A stretch of 64,000 nucleotides of DNA from Autumnicola psychrophila (lineage in GTDB: Bacteria; Bacteroidota; Bacteroidia; Flavobacteriales; Flavobacteriaceae): contig NZ_JAVRHN010000004.1 in the NCBI RefSeq assembly GCF_031846645.1, forward strand, positions 272,957 through 336,956, given 5' to 3'. The position numbers and the translations under genes are program-made. Below are positions 16,219 to 24,760 of the stretch, in pieces. The notes beneath the pieces were generated by a model. The model saw only the letters and a list, made by a program, of their open reading frames with translations, was not told the origin of the DNA and searched no databases. Within the stretch, counting starts at the first letter, position 1; every line of letters begins with the position of its first letter.

Positions 16219-17373
16219 TTAAGCTTTTACTGCTTCAATGGCTTGTTTAATATCCTCAATAAGATCTTCTTTTTCTTCAATGCCTACTGAAAACCGCAGC
16301 AAACCGTCTCTTATTCCTTGTTTTTCCCTTTCTTCAGGAGTTAAAAGTCCGTGGGAAGTTTTTGATGGAGACAAAATCGTTGACTCGACGCCGGCAAGGC
16401 TCATTGAGGATTTGATTAGTTTTAGTTTCTTCTGAAATAAATCTGCATCCAACTTTTCATTTAGTTCAAAAGAAAGCATTCCGCCAAAACCTTTCATTTG
16501 AGCAGCCGCAACCTTGTAATCTGGATGAGATTGCAAACCGGGATAATAAACCCTTGCCACATCTTCATTTTTATCCAGAAATTCTGCCAATTCCTGTGCG
16601 TTTTCGTTTTGCGCCTTAACACGAAGCCCCATGGTCTTTAAACTTCTTTCCAGGAGCCAAACTGTATAGTCACTCAGACTGCCACCGAAATTTTTGGCTA
16701 GTTGAAACACTTTGTCGATATGTTCTTCCGAAGAAATTACAGTACCGGCGAGAATATCACTATGCCCTCCCATATATTTAGTTGCGGAGTGGATCACGAT
16801 ATCAATACCAAAATCTATAGGATTTTGATTTACCGGTGAGGCAAACGTATTATCGATCATGCTTACCAGCCCATGTTTTTTGGCAATTTTCGCTATAGCT
16901 TCTATATTTGTAACTGTAAGCAGCGGATTAGAAGGTGTTTCAATGTAAATCACTTTCGTATTATCTTGTATCTCCTTCTCAAATGATTCAGGACTATAAT
17001 CTTCTGTAAACGTATATTCAATCCCGAATTTGTCGAATTCTTCCACTACCAGGTTGCTGGTCCCTCCGTATAAAGTGTTCTGGAGTACCACGTGATCTCC
17101 ATTATGTAAAAAAGCCAACATTGAAGTACTCACTGCAGCCATTCCGCTACCGAAAATAAGTGCAGCTTCACCATGTTCCAATGCCGCCATTTTTTGGGCC
17201 AGCGCAACCTGGTTTGGAGTATTAAAATAACGTGGATATCGTTTTACCTCAACATCTTCAAAAGCATAGGAAGTGGACATGTAGAGAGGGGAAACTGCTC
17301 CTTTAAACTGTTCGTCCTTTAGTTCACCCACGTGGGTACAGATGGTATTAATACCTTTATATTTCTTCATCAT
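16219..17373 (-). CDS. Trans-sulfuration PLP enzyme (cystathionine gamma-synthase/gamma-lyase type)
   Basis: Cys/Met metabolism PLP-dependent enzyme, 384 aa. The PLP lysine is Lys199 in HSATKYMGGHSD; YGGT near 102-105, the SNP of ETPSNPLL at 148-150 and the IDNTFASP block at 173-180 are further family marks. Members of this fold act as cystathionine gamma-synthase, gamma-lyase, or methionine gamma-lyase, and the sequence alone does not settle which. The ATG at 17373 is followed immediately by a second ATG. Its downstream neighbour bshB1 also needs cysteine supply, which is compatible with a gamma-lyase role. Confidence 0.87.
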   Translation of the reverse strand: MMKKYKGINTICTHVGELKDEQFKGAVSPLYMSTSYAFEDVEVKRYPRYFNTPNQVALAQKMAALEHGEAALIFGSGMAAVSTSMLAFLHNGDHVVLQNTLYGGTSNLVVEEFDKFGIEYTFTEDYSPESFEKEIQDNTKVIYIETPSNPLLTVTNIEAIAKIAKKHGLVSMIDNTFASPVNQNPIDFGIDIVIHSATKYMGGHSDILAGTVISSEEHIDKVFQLAKNFGGSLSDYTVWLLERSLKTMGLRVKAQNENAQELAEFLDKNEDVARVYYPGLQSHPDYKVAAAQMKGFGGMLSFELNEKLDADLFQKKLKLIKSSMSLAGVESTILSPSKTSHGLLTPEEREKQGIRDGLLRFSVGIEEKEDLIEDIKQAIEAVKA

Positions 17374-17557
17374 ATTCTGATTATTATAACCCGGTTTTTT
17401 AATTTTTTTCTAAAGTAAAAAGAATAATTTAAAAAAGGTTCTGTTTTCAGCTCGTTTGGATATGTTTGGTATTTACAAAAGTTAAAATTAGTTAAACCAA
17501 ATTCTCAGTTATTGAAAACATTAAATTTGAGGTATATTTAAGAAAATTGGAATTGAA

Positions 17558-18610
17558 ATGAACATAGTAAAAGCTTACGCAGCGCATAATAGCGGTGCGA
17601 ATTTAGAACCACTTGAATTAGAACGAAGAGTACCAACAGCAGAGGATGTAAAAATTAAAATTCTTTATTGTGGTGTTTGCCATAGTGACATTCACCAGGT
17701 GAGGAATGACTGGAAAAATTCCAAATATCCCGTTGTGCCGGGACACGAAATAATAGGAAGAGTAACAGAGATTGGGAAAGAGGTTTCTAATCTTAAGGAA
17801 GGAGATCTTGTTGGTGTGGGTTGTATGGTTGATTCCTGCCAGCATTGTGAGTCCTGTGAGGAAGGCCTTGAGCAATATTGCGAAAACGGGATGATAGCCA
17901 CTTATAACGGAAAAGATAAGCATTTGGGTGGTCACACTTTTGGCGGATATTCTGAAAAAATCGTAGTGGATAAGAAATTTGTCCTTAAAGTTCCTGAAAA
18001 CATAGATGCTAAGGCCGCGGCACCTCTTTTATGTGCCGGAATTACCACTTATTCGCCGCTTAAAAAGTGGAATGTAAAAAAAGGTGATAAAGTGGGAGTT
18101 ATTGGTCTTGGAGGTCTAGGCCATATGGCGGTGAAATTCGCTCATGCAATGGGTGCTCATGTAGTAATGATTACAACTTCGCCTGAAAAAAGAAAGGATG
18201 CTACCGAGCTTGGGGCAGACGAAGTGTTAATTTCCAAAGATCAGGATGACATGAAAAAGCAGAAAGGCAGCTTCGATTTTCTGCTAAACACTATTCCTGT
18301 CGGACATAACATGAATCCGTACATTGCCTTGTTGAAGAGAGATGCAACCATGGTACTCGTAGGAGCTATTGAACCTTTGGATCCTATACATGGCGGCGGA
18401 CTTATCGCCGGTCGTAAAAGAATTGCAGGTTCTAATATTGGCGGGATTGAGGAAACCCAGGAAATGCTCGGCTTTTGTGGAGAGCACAATATTGTATCAG
18501 ATATAGAGATGATCGATATCCAGAACATAAATGAAGCCTACGACCGCGTGGTAAAATCTGATGTAAAATATCGTTTTGTTATTGATATTAACTCGCTAAG
18601 TGAAAATTAA
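17558..18610 (+). CDS. Zinc-dependent alcohol dehydrogenase (MDR, cinnamyl-alcohol-dehydrogenase-like)
   Basis: NAD(P)-dependent medium-chain dehydrogenase. Catalytic zinc ligands are in CGVCHSD and PGHEIIGRV. The structural zinc site is the CxxCxxCx7C pattern in CQHCESCEEGLEQYC. The Rossmann motif GVIGLGGLGHMAVKFA follows at about residues 179-194. At 350 aa and by the SDRK-like SPEKR region it is closest to the YahK/CAD-type aldehyde reductases, likely NADPH-dependent. A TAAATTTG sequence 36 bases upstream fits the flavobacterial -7 box. The substrate is not determined. Confidence 0.9.
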   Translation: MNIVKAYAAHNSGANLEPLELERRVPTAEDVKIKILYCGVCHSDIHQVRNDWKNSKYPVVPGHEIIGRVTEIGKEVSNLKEGDLVGVGCMVDSCQHCESCEEGLEQYCENGMIATYNGKDKHLGGHTFGGYSEKIVVDKKFVLKVPENIDAKAAAPLLCAGITTYSPLKKWNVKKGDKVGVIGLGGLGHMAVKFAHAMGAHVVMITTSPEKRKDATELGADEVLISKDQDDMKKQKGSFDFLLNTIPVGHNMNPYIALLKRDATMVLVGAIEPLDPIHGGGLIAGRKRIAGSNIGGIEETQEMLGFCGEHNIVSDIEMIDIQNINEAYDRVVKSDVKYRFVIDINSLSEN

Positions 18611-18611
18611 C

Positions 18612-18989
18612 ATGAGTATACTTTCTTCCCTTTTAGGAAATGCCGGTGCGATTGATAAAGATCAACTTCAGGCAGATTACGGTAAACTTCTAATTCCTTC
18701 CGAAACTCTTGAAGCAGGATTTAAAATTATTAGAGACACCTTTATTTTCACCAATAAAAGGTTAATTATTATTGATGTGCAGGGGTTAACGGGTAGAAAA
18801 ATTGAATATTTTTCAGTAATCTATAAAAGTATTTCCAGGTTTAGTGTAGAAACTGCAGGAAGTTTTGACCTGGATGCAGAATTAAAAATCTGGATTTCAG
18901 GAGAACAGACACCTTCCATATCAAAACGTTTCAACAAAAAAGTAGACATTTATGAAGTTCAGAAATTGTTAGCTGAATTTACACTTTAA
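18612..18989 (+). CDS. Bacterial PH-domain protein
   Basis: 125 aa from the ATG at 18612, which I prefer to the GTG at 18600 because that one lies within the preceding gene and adds residues without similarity. The protein has the bacterial PH-domain (PF08000 type) sequence pattern: EAGFKIIRDTFIFTNKRLIIID, then a turn and GLTGRKIEYFSVIYKSISRF, and a C-terminal helix after FDLDAELKIWISG. Such domains form barrel-like rings; their role in bacteria is unclear. The start codon lies one base after the dehydrogenase stop, suggesting cotranscription. Confidence 0.82.
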   Translation: MSILSSLLGNAGAIDKDQLQADYGKLLIPSETLEAGFKIIRDTFIFTNKRLIIIDVQGLTGRKIEYFSVIYKSISRFSVETAGSFDLDAELKIWISGEQTPSISKRFNKKVDIYEVQKLLAEFTL

Positions 18990-19107
18990 GATGATTGGAA
19001 AATAACCACTTCTGTATATTAAAGAGCAAAACATCATTAGTTTTTTACTAATTCGAAGCGGCTTTTTAAGTAAAGCCCGTTTCAATTTCAAGAACTGAAA
19101 ATCTTTT

Positions 19108-19476
19108 TTAATCCTCCTTGTCAAGTCTTGTTTCATGGCTTTCCCTCTGCCAGGGAAATTTACCTTCAATTTCCAGTTCAATAGAAAAACTAAGGAAGGT
19201 CCTAATTAGTACAATTACTGCAAGAGCCAATACCCTATCCATGGTTGGCTCTGTTACCACAGTAGCGATTATATCTCCCGCTACAAGTATTTCCAATCCC
19301 AGGAGAATTCCTTTACCTAATTCCTGTCTTAGCAGCCGGTAAGAACGTGGTTTGGTTCCCTGTATAGAAAAAAGAAATCTACCAAGGGCAATTGAGGTCC
19401 AAATCACAATAGTGAGTATACCCGCTACTTCTATAAATTTTGCTGTGTATTCTATATAAACTTGTAGCTCTTCCAT
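19108..19476 (-). CDS. DUF1622-family membrane protein
   Basis: 122 aa with three hydrophobic segments, at about residues 14-36, 53-72 and 80-97. The order EYTAKFIEVAGILTIVIW, RQELGKGILLGLEILVAGDI, and TEPTMDRVLALAVIVLIRTFLSF matches the DUF1622 family of small integral membrane proteins of unknown role. It ends with a charged tail GKFPWQRESHETRLDKED. It lies 56 bases downstream of the trehalase gene on the same strand, so it may be read from the same transcript. Confidence 0.8.
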   Translation of the reverse strand: MEELQVYIEYTAKFIEVAGILTIVIWTSIALGRFLFSIQGTKPRSYRLLRQELGKGILLGLEILVAGDIIATVVTEPTMDRVLALAVIVLIRTFLSFSIELEIEGKFPWQRESHETRLDKED

Positions 19477-19532
19477 AAATACTAAATGATGCTTTTTTCT
19501 TAAAGTTATAAATTAATCATTAAACCAAACCA

Positions 19533-21146
19533 CTACTTTTCACCAGATAACTTTTGATATACGCCATTGGTCCATCCAAAACCGTCCTGTGTAGGATATT
19601 CTCCCCCGCCACTTTCCTTGGTTAGGTCTTCTACATTATATTTTTCCAGCATCTTATAAGTGCGGGCATAAACAGCTTTATTAATCTCCAGCCAACGATT
19701 TCTAATTCTATTTGCCAGTGCCTCCTTTCCATAATTCCTTAGGTCCTTTATACTAATCCATTGTAAGGGCGCCCAGCCATTTGGAGCATCCCACTGCTCC
19801 CCGGTATGATTAAGCGTGGTCACTACACCTCCTGATTTCAAAAAATCACTCTGAATTTTTTCTGCTACTTCGTTGGCCTGCCCGGGTGCAGAAATTTTAA
19901 AAAAGAGCGGATAAAGTCCTGCGAGTGATACTACTTCAGTATTTTTATTTCTTCTGAAGTTATAATCCATATAGAATTCTTTTTCACTATTCCAGCAGAA
20001 TTTATTTATAAGTTTTTTTCTCCTTTGCTGTTTAATTCTAAATTCTTCAGCTTCGGAAGTATTGCCGGTAAGTTGGTATGCTTTAGCAATTGATCCTTCC
20101 AGGTTATACAACAATGAATTAAGATCTACGGGAATAATATCTATAGTATGAATTGTATAGAGACTAAACTCGCCTGAAGCATCTGCATCCAGCCATCTGC
20201 TGGAATAATCCCAACCGGACTCTGCGCCGGCCCTTAAATGTCTATAAACTTTCTCTTTACTTAATTCAGGAAAAGCGGCTACGGCCTCTTCTGCAGTTTT
20301 AACATCTTCGCGATAACTTTCCGGTCTTGGCTCGGAATTATCATCCCAATACCTGTTCAGGATTTTTCCTTCAGCAACCTGAACCACTCGACGATGGGCA
20401 GGATTTTCCTGACTCAAATGTTCCACACCGGCCATCCAGAAATTATATTCCTTCTTCATTTCCTCGAGATAATCCACGTAAACCTCATCTCCTTCCTCTT
20501 CAGCCAAAATTTCGACCATCATTGCAAAAAATGGCGGTTGAGATCTCCCGAGGTAATAAGTTCTGTTTCCGTTCGGAATAAATCCATAAGTGTTAATGAG
20601 GTATGCAAAATTATCCACCATATTCCGAATAATCTCTGTCTCTCCATCTTCCTGTAGTCCCAACATTGTAAAATAACTATCCCAGTAATATATTTCCCTA
20701 AATCTCCCGCCGGGCACGATGTATGGATTGGGCAAAGGTAAGAGTGTACCGGAAACTTGTTCATCTGCCGGCCTCTTTAGAACCTGCCACAACTTTTTTA
20801 TGTGTTGATTAATTGACGAAGAATCTGACTGGTAAAAGTCACCACCACCACCAGGAATTTTGAAATTGGCCATAACAAATTCTGAAATTGAGTTTACAGA
20901 TTTATCATCCAGCTTACGATATTCTTCTCTAATCTCCTTTACGTCCTTTTTTGGTATGGCATCTACAAAAGCTTTGCTATCAGGAAAGATTTCTTTGGTT
21001 TGCACGTCATAAAAAAGTTCTCCGTAAAGTTCCTCCGGCGGCAGAATCATAATTTCGTCCTGCTGTTCTGTTGAAGCTGCAGAACAGGACGAAAGGAAAA
21101 TGACGATTAAGGAATAAACGAGGCCAATGTGCTTTGCTTTATACAT
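19533..21146 (-). CDS. Lipoprotein trehalase, glycoside hydrolase family 37
   Basis: Hydrolyses trehalose to two glucose molecules. The N-terminus is a lipoprotein signal with a Cys box at VIFLSSC, so the enzyme is probably membrane-anchored in the periplasm. The first GH37 signature PGGRFREIYYWDSYFTMLGL is near residues 146-165, and the second, QWDAPNGWAPLQW, lies near 466-478. GGGEYPTQDGFGWTNGV is the usual C-terminal block. At 537 aa it is a normal trehalase length. It is an isolated sugar gene with no transporter or regulator alongside. Confidence 0.93.
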   Translation of the reverse strand: MYKAKHIGLVYSLIVIFLSSCSAASTEQQDEIMILPPEELYGELFYDVQTKEIFPDSKAFVDAIPKKDVKEIREEYRKLDDKSVNSISEFVMANFKIPGGGGDFYQSDSSSINQHIKKLWQVLKRPADEQVSGTLLPLPNPYIVPGGRFREIYYWDSYFTMLGLQEDGETEIIRNMVDNFAYLINTYGFIPNGNRTYYLGRSQPPFFAMMVEILAEEEGDEVYVDYLEEMKKEYNFWMAGVEHLSQENPAHRRVVQVAEGKILNRYWDDNSEPRPESYREDVKTAEEAVAAFPELSKEKVYRHLRAGAESGWDYSSRWLDADASGEFSLYTIHTIDIIPVDLNSLLYNLEGSIAKAYQLTGNTSEAEEFRIKQQRRKKLINKFCWNSEKEFYMDYNFRRNKNTEVVSLAGLYPLFFKISAPGQANEVAEKIQSDFLKSGGVVTTLNHTGEQWDAPNGWAPLQWISIKDLRNYGKEALANRIRNRWLEINKAVYARTYKMLEKYNVEDLTKESGGGEYPTQDGFGWTNGVYQKLSGEK

Positions 21147-21276
21147 AAAAGAAGGATTTTCAGCTTAAATTAAAAATTTTAATCCTGAACCGCAGCTTAT
21201 GTATAGAATAGAAGTTGAAAATTAACTTTTCAGAAATAAGTAATTCCTAAATTTGTCTGAAAAATTGGAATCAATA

Positions 21277-21735
21277 ATGGAAATACTCTCCTATGCTCCC
21301 CGATATGCCGAAAACTTTAAAAATTTGAACCTCGCATGGCTGGAACGACTGTTCTCTGTAGAACCACATGACAAAGAAGTACTGGAAAATCCCGATAAAT
21401 ACATTATTCAACCTGGAGGCAACATTTTCTTTGTAAAAGACGCCGGTAAAATTATTGCTACCGTGGCTTTAATGAAAATGGAGGAAGGAGTTTATGAACT
21501 CACTAAAATGGCTGTCGCACCAGAATATCAGGGAAAGAAGATTGGGCAAAAACTATTAAATCATAGCCTGAAATTTGCCAAAAATCAGCATTGGGATCAT
21601 CTTATTATATATTCCAGTCGCAAACTTGAAAATGCCCTTTACATCTATAAAAAATACGGTTTTGAGGAGATCCCCATAGAGGAAAACAACCCATATGCGC
21701 GTGGAGACATTAAATTAAAGCTGAACCTTTCTTAA
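21277..21735 (+). CDS. GNAT-family N-acetyltransferase
   Basis: Single-domain acetyltransferase of 152 aa when started at the ATG at 21277; a TTG at 21253 would add eight residues without similarity. The acetyl-CoA-binding motif A appears as LTKMAVAPEYQGKKIGQKLL (Q-x-x-x-I-G), and IYKKYGFEEIP is the typical motif B region. The substrate cannot be told. It is divergent from the trehalase gene. Confidence 0.85.
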   Translation: MEILSYAPRYAENFKNLNLAWLERLFSVEPHDKEVLENPDKYIIQPGGNIFFVKDAGKIIATVALMKMEEGVYELTKMAVAPEYQGKKIGQKLLNHSLKFAKNQHWDHLIIYSSRKLENALYIYKKYGFEEIPIEENNPYARGDIKLKLNLS

Positions 21736-21885
21736 ATCTTTACTAAACGAAAACTCATTCACTATCAGGTTGCGTAAATTTACACCTAATCTGCTGTTAT
21801 GCAGCGCATGCAGCTATAATGTTTAATAATTGTCATTTTTTGATACTCTTCTTAAGTTCAAGAAATCACATTTAAACTTCAAATT

Positions 21886-22686
21886 ATGAAAGGAATATTT
21901 ACACTTCTCACGCTTGCTATTTTATTTGTCTCCTGTAAAAATGAACAAAAAGAGCAGGCAGAAAATGACGTTACAGAAATGACAGGAACCACCGTAGAGG
22001 AGGAAATGGATTCTGTTTCAATAGACATTGAGCCCATTTCTCATGCTACTGCAGTGTTTAAATGGGGTGACGCAGTATTTTATACAGATCCTGTTGGTGG
22101 ATCTGAAGCATTTAGCGGTGCTGAAGAGCCTGACTTTATTTTAATAACCGACATTCATGGAGATCATATGGATGCCGAAACCCTGCAGGCGATGGAACTG
22201 GACGATAGCCTTAAAATTATAGTTCCACAGGCGGTAAAAGATCAATTACCTGCGGAAATGAGCGATCGGCTTGTTGTAATGAACAACGGAGAAAGCATGG
22301 AGCATATGGGCTTTACTATTGAAGCTGTGCCGATGTATAATTTACCTGAAGCTGAAGACGCCATGCACGTGAAAGGCCGCGGAAATGGTTATGTGTTAGA
22401 AAAAGACGGTACACGCCTTTATATTTCTGGTGATACTGAAGATATACCGGAAATGAGAAATCTGCAGAATATTGATGTAGCACTGGTTTCGATGAATTTA
22501 CCATACACAATGCCGGTAGATCAGGCTGCGGAAGGAGTTTTGGCATTTGCTCCAGATAAGGTTTATCCTTACCACTATAGAGGACAGGACGGACTGGCAG
22601 ACGTTGAAAAATTTAAAGAACTGGTCAACCAGGGAAATGAAGATATTGAAGTAGTTCTTGCGGATTGGTATCCGGAGAGGGAATAA
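21886..22686 (+). CDS. MBL-fold metallo-hydrolase lipoprotein
   Basis: 266 aa with a lipoprotein signal (ILFVSCKNEQ) and an acidic, low-complexity linker up to about residue 45. The hydrolase part has the metal-binding pattern ITDIHGDHMDAETL near residues 85-98, then YISGDTEDIPEM, and a late YPYHYRGQDG; these fit the UlaG-like branch of the metallo-beta-lactamase fold. The usual HxHxDH reads as IHGDHMD, so one His is replaced by Asp at the front, which is seen in this branch. The substrate is unknown. A strong terminator follows. Confidence 0.85.
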   Translation: MKGIFTLLTLAILFVSCKNEQKEQAENDVTEMTGTTVEEEMDSVSIDIEPISHATAVFKWGDAVFYTDPVGGSEAFSGAEEPDFILITDIHGDHMDAETLQAMELDDSLKIIVPQAVKDQLPAEMSDRLVVMNNGESMEHMGFTIEAVPMYNLPEAEDAMHVKGRGNGYVLEKDGTRLYISGDTEDIPEMRNLQNIDVALVSMNLPYTMPVDQAAEGVLAFAPDKVYPYHYRGQDGLADVEKFKELVNQGNEDIEVVLADWYPERE

Positions 22687-22721
22687 CTCACAGATCAAAA
22701 TGCTCAAAAAAAGATAAGGAG

Positions 22722-22753
22722 CCGTCTCATTTTCCAAAATGGGACGGTTTTTT
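22722..22753 (+). terminator. Rho-independent terminator of the MBL-fold lipoprotein gene
   Basis: Stem CCGTCTCATTTT / AAAATGGGACGG (22722-22733 and 22736-22747) with a two-base gap and one G-T pair, followed by six T. The same sequence, GCCGTCTCATTT, recurs in the terminators near 30132 and 30700. Confidence 0.85.
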
Positions 22754-22756
22754 GTT

Positions 22757-23400
22757 TTTAATTCTTATCCCGTTCTGAAATAAGGATACCCTAAATGGTA
22801 GTGTAATGAAAAAATCAACAAAGACAGGGTCTTTAAAACATAGCCCAAAAGGATTAATCGATTTCCTTTAAACTTTAAATTGTTCAGGAATTGATTCCGG
22901 GTAGTTCGGAAGAACTCAAGCCTGTTATAAATATGATATACAAATAGCACCAGGATATAGTCCTAATGATCTCTATAAGGAATCTGTCCAGGATGGAAAC
23001 GAGAAAACTACATATGATTTCTCGAACAGTTTCGGGGTAAATAGTTCAGTACAGGCTCCTGAAATAGCCTAAAAAAGAAAAGCTACAAGCTTTACCCTTT
23101 GATACATCATTCGGACAGGGGCTTACAGTAATATTCAAATGGATATTAAGGAACCTTAAATGATAATGTTATAGCACAAGTATGACAGAGGAGTACGCCC
23201 CACATGAAAACGCTTGCTGCGCAGGTAAACGGGATTTTGAAGAAAAAATTTAATAGCTTATTCTATAGAACTGGCAACAAAAAAGTGATGGGGTCAGAGA
23301 TACTATTAATCTATTCAACTCGTTAGGACCTCATTTATCTAGAGGTTGACACCAAACAAAATGCACAACCATAGTGAACTGAAAAGAAAACAGTATAAAA
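22757..23400 (+). mobile_element. Decayed IS3-family insertion sequence (OrfA start and OrfB end)
   Basis: This gap contains broken pieces of an IS3-type transposase in plus orientation. A short OrfA begins at an ATG at 22806 (MKKSTKTGSLKHSPKG) and continues after a frameshift as IVQELIPGSSEELKP. From 23105 the C-terminal integrase part of OrfB is readable with stops and frameshifts: HHSDRGLQ, LNDNVIAQ, MTEEYAPHENA, VNGILKKKF, and a tail PNKMHNHSELKRKQYKK. The HHSDRG and NGILK blocks are diagnostic of IS3 OrfB. The central part is missing or unrecognisable. It is no longer functional and lies between two convergent gene terminators. Confidence 0.78.
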
Positions 23401-23401
23401 A

Positions 23402-23433
23402 AAAGCTGAACAGTGACACCATTGTTCAGCTTT
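23402..23433 (-). terminator. Rho-independent terminator of the TPR-gyrA transcript
   Basis: Perfect 11-bp stem AAAGCTGAACA / TGTTCAGCTTT (23402-23412 and 23423-23433) with a 10-base loop and a run of A that reads as T on the minus strand. It lies 52 bases after the stop of the TPR gene. Confidence 0.87.
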
Positions 23434-23485
23434 AATTAATCCTTCAAGAATATCCGTAACGGTTATTCAGGACTAGACAATCTTA

Positions 23486-24736
23486 TTAATTTAAATTTTC
23501 AAGAAGAGAATCCATTTCTTCAACTTTTTCCTCATTCCCTAATTGGGTATAAATATTCTTAGCTGTTCTTACAGCTTCAACATTAGAATTATCCTTTGCT
23601 ATAATAGCTTCAAGATATGGAACGGCCTCTTTATAAACATCATTACGTTCTTTTTGTAACTCTTCATATCGTTTATTATCATCCTGGCCCATCCCCAGAT
23701 TGTTCATTTCTTCAATGATTTCTCTTTCTTTGCTCAATACAAGGGCAACAATATTTAGCTTTGCTTCAGTCATATCAGGATCAAGTTCAATAGCCTTCTC
23801 ATAATAGCTCATGGCTTTTTCCTTGTTACCAAGATCGGCACTATTCACACCAAGGTTATAGTATAAAGAAGCATTGTCTGGAGCCAACTCTATAACTTCT
23901 TCCATTATTTCGTTATACTTTTCTTTCTCACCCATGTTATAATACATATTAGCCTCTGCCTGCATTAGTTCTATATCATTAGGATTTTCACGTTTTGCAT
24001 CTTCCATTGCTGCAATTGCTTCATCGTATTTCTCCTCACTGATGTAGATCCTGGCAATAAGACTGGCGATATCACCTTTTTTAGAAGGAATTTTCCTTAC
24101 TGAAGGGTCTGAATAGTTTCCGGTTTTTACCATAAGATCCATTTGTTCCTTATTGGCCATCATTTCCTCTTCTCCTGTTTCAGTATTAACAGCTATATAT
24201 TCTGCTCCCGAACCGTCATATCCTTCTTCTTTTAAAATATTAAGATATTCTAAGCCCATGTCATAATCGCCTGCCTGTACTGCATTATTTGCAGCATAAT
24301 ATAAATGAATAGTATCTTTTTTTCCACTTAATTGGTAACTGGTGTGTAATTTTTCAGCAGCTTTGGTAAATTCCTGAGAATTTTGGTCGTTAATAGCTCC
24401 CTGAACAAGACTATTCCTCACAGCAACCAAACCATCCTGAGCCTCTTCAGCTCCCATATCTGCTGCTTTCTGAAAAGCCTGTGCAGCAGTATTTAGATCT
24501 TCAAGAGAAACATTTTCTCCCGAACCTAAATAAGCCTGACCTTTGTAGAGATAAAATCTTTCTGTCCATTTGTCGTTAGCCTCAGAAAGCAGGGGTTCTG
24601 CCTGGCTTATGGCTTGTTGTGCCTGAGAATAATTGCCATCTTCGACAGCATCTCCCGCGTCTCTTATTTCACTTTTTTGTGCAAAGGCTGTCAGCGATAA
24701 AATTGACAGCCCTAAAGTCAAAATATTAGTCTTCAT
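23486..24736 (-). CDS. Exported tetratricopeptide-repeat protein
   Basis: 416 aa with a signal peptide (LSILSLTAFAQ) and repeated helical pairs through the mature part. The clearest TPR units are around residues 228-325, for example ISEEKYDEAIAAMEDAKREN, DIELMQAEANMYYNMGEKEK and ASLYYNLGVNSADLGNKEKA, with YEKAIELDP close behind. It is probably a periplasmic or outer-membrane scaffold protein. It begins 24 bases after gyrA stops on the same strand and shares a terminator at its end, so it is likely cotranscribed with gyrA. Confidence 0.85.
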   Translation of the reverse strand: MKTNILTLGLSILSLTAFAQKSEIRDAGDAVEDGNYSQAQQAISQAEPLLSEANDKWTERFYLYKGQAYLGSGENVSLEDLNTAAQAFQKAADMGAEEAQDGLVAVRNSLVQGAINDQNSQEFTKAAEKLHTSYQLSGKKDTIHLYYAANNAVQAGDYDMGLEYLNILKEEGYDGSGAEYIAVNTETGEEEMMANKEQMDLMVKTGNYSDPSVRKIPSKKGDIASLIARIYISEEKYDEAIAAMEDAKRENPNDIELMQAEANMYYNMGEKEKYNEIMEEVIELAPDNASLYYNLGVNSADLGNKEKAMSYYEKAIELDPDMTEAKLNIVALVLSKEREIIEEMNNLGMGQDDNKRYEELQKERNDVYKEAVPYLEAIIAKDNSNVEAVRTAKNIYTQLGNEEKVEEMDSLLENLN

Positions 24737-24760
24737 TGTTTTTGGTTTAATGATTTTTAT

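Noticed and set aside
22905..23072. Open 55-codon stretch (YKYDIQIAPGYSPNDLYKES) inside the IS3 remnant
   Set aside because: No start codon, and the surroundings are broken transposase sequence. The openness may be chance or an unrelated fragment; not enough for a gene.
22960..23480. CRISPR array or prophage attachment site in the 0.8-kb gap
   Set aside because: No regularly spaced repeats and no integrase; all recognised pieces are IS3 remnants and terminators.
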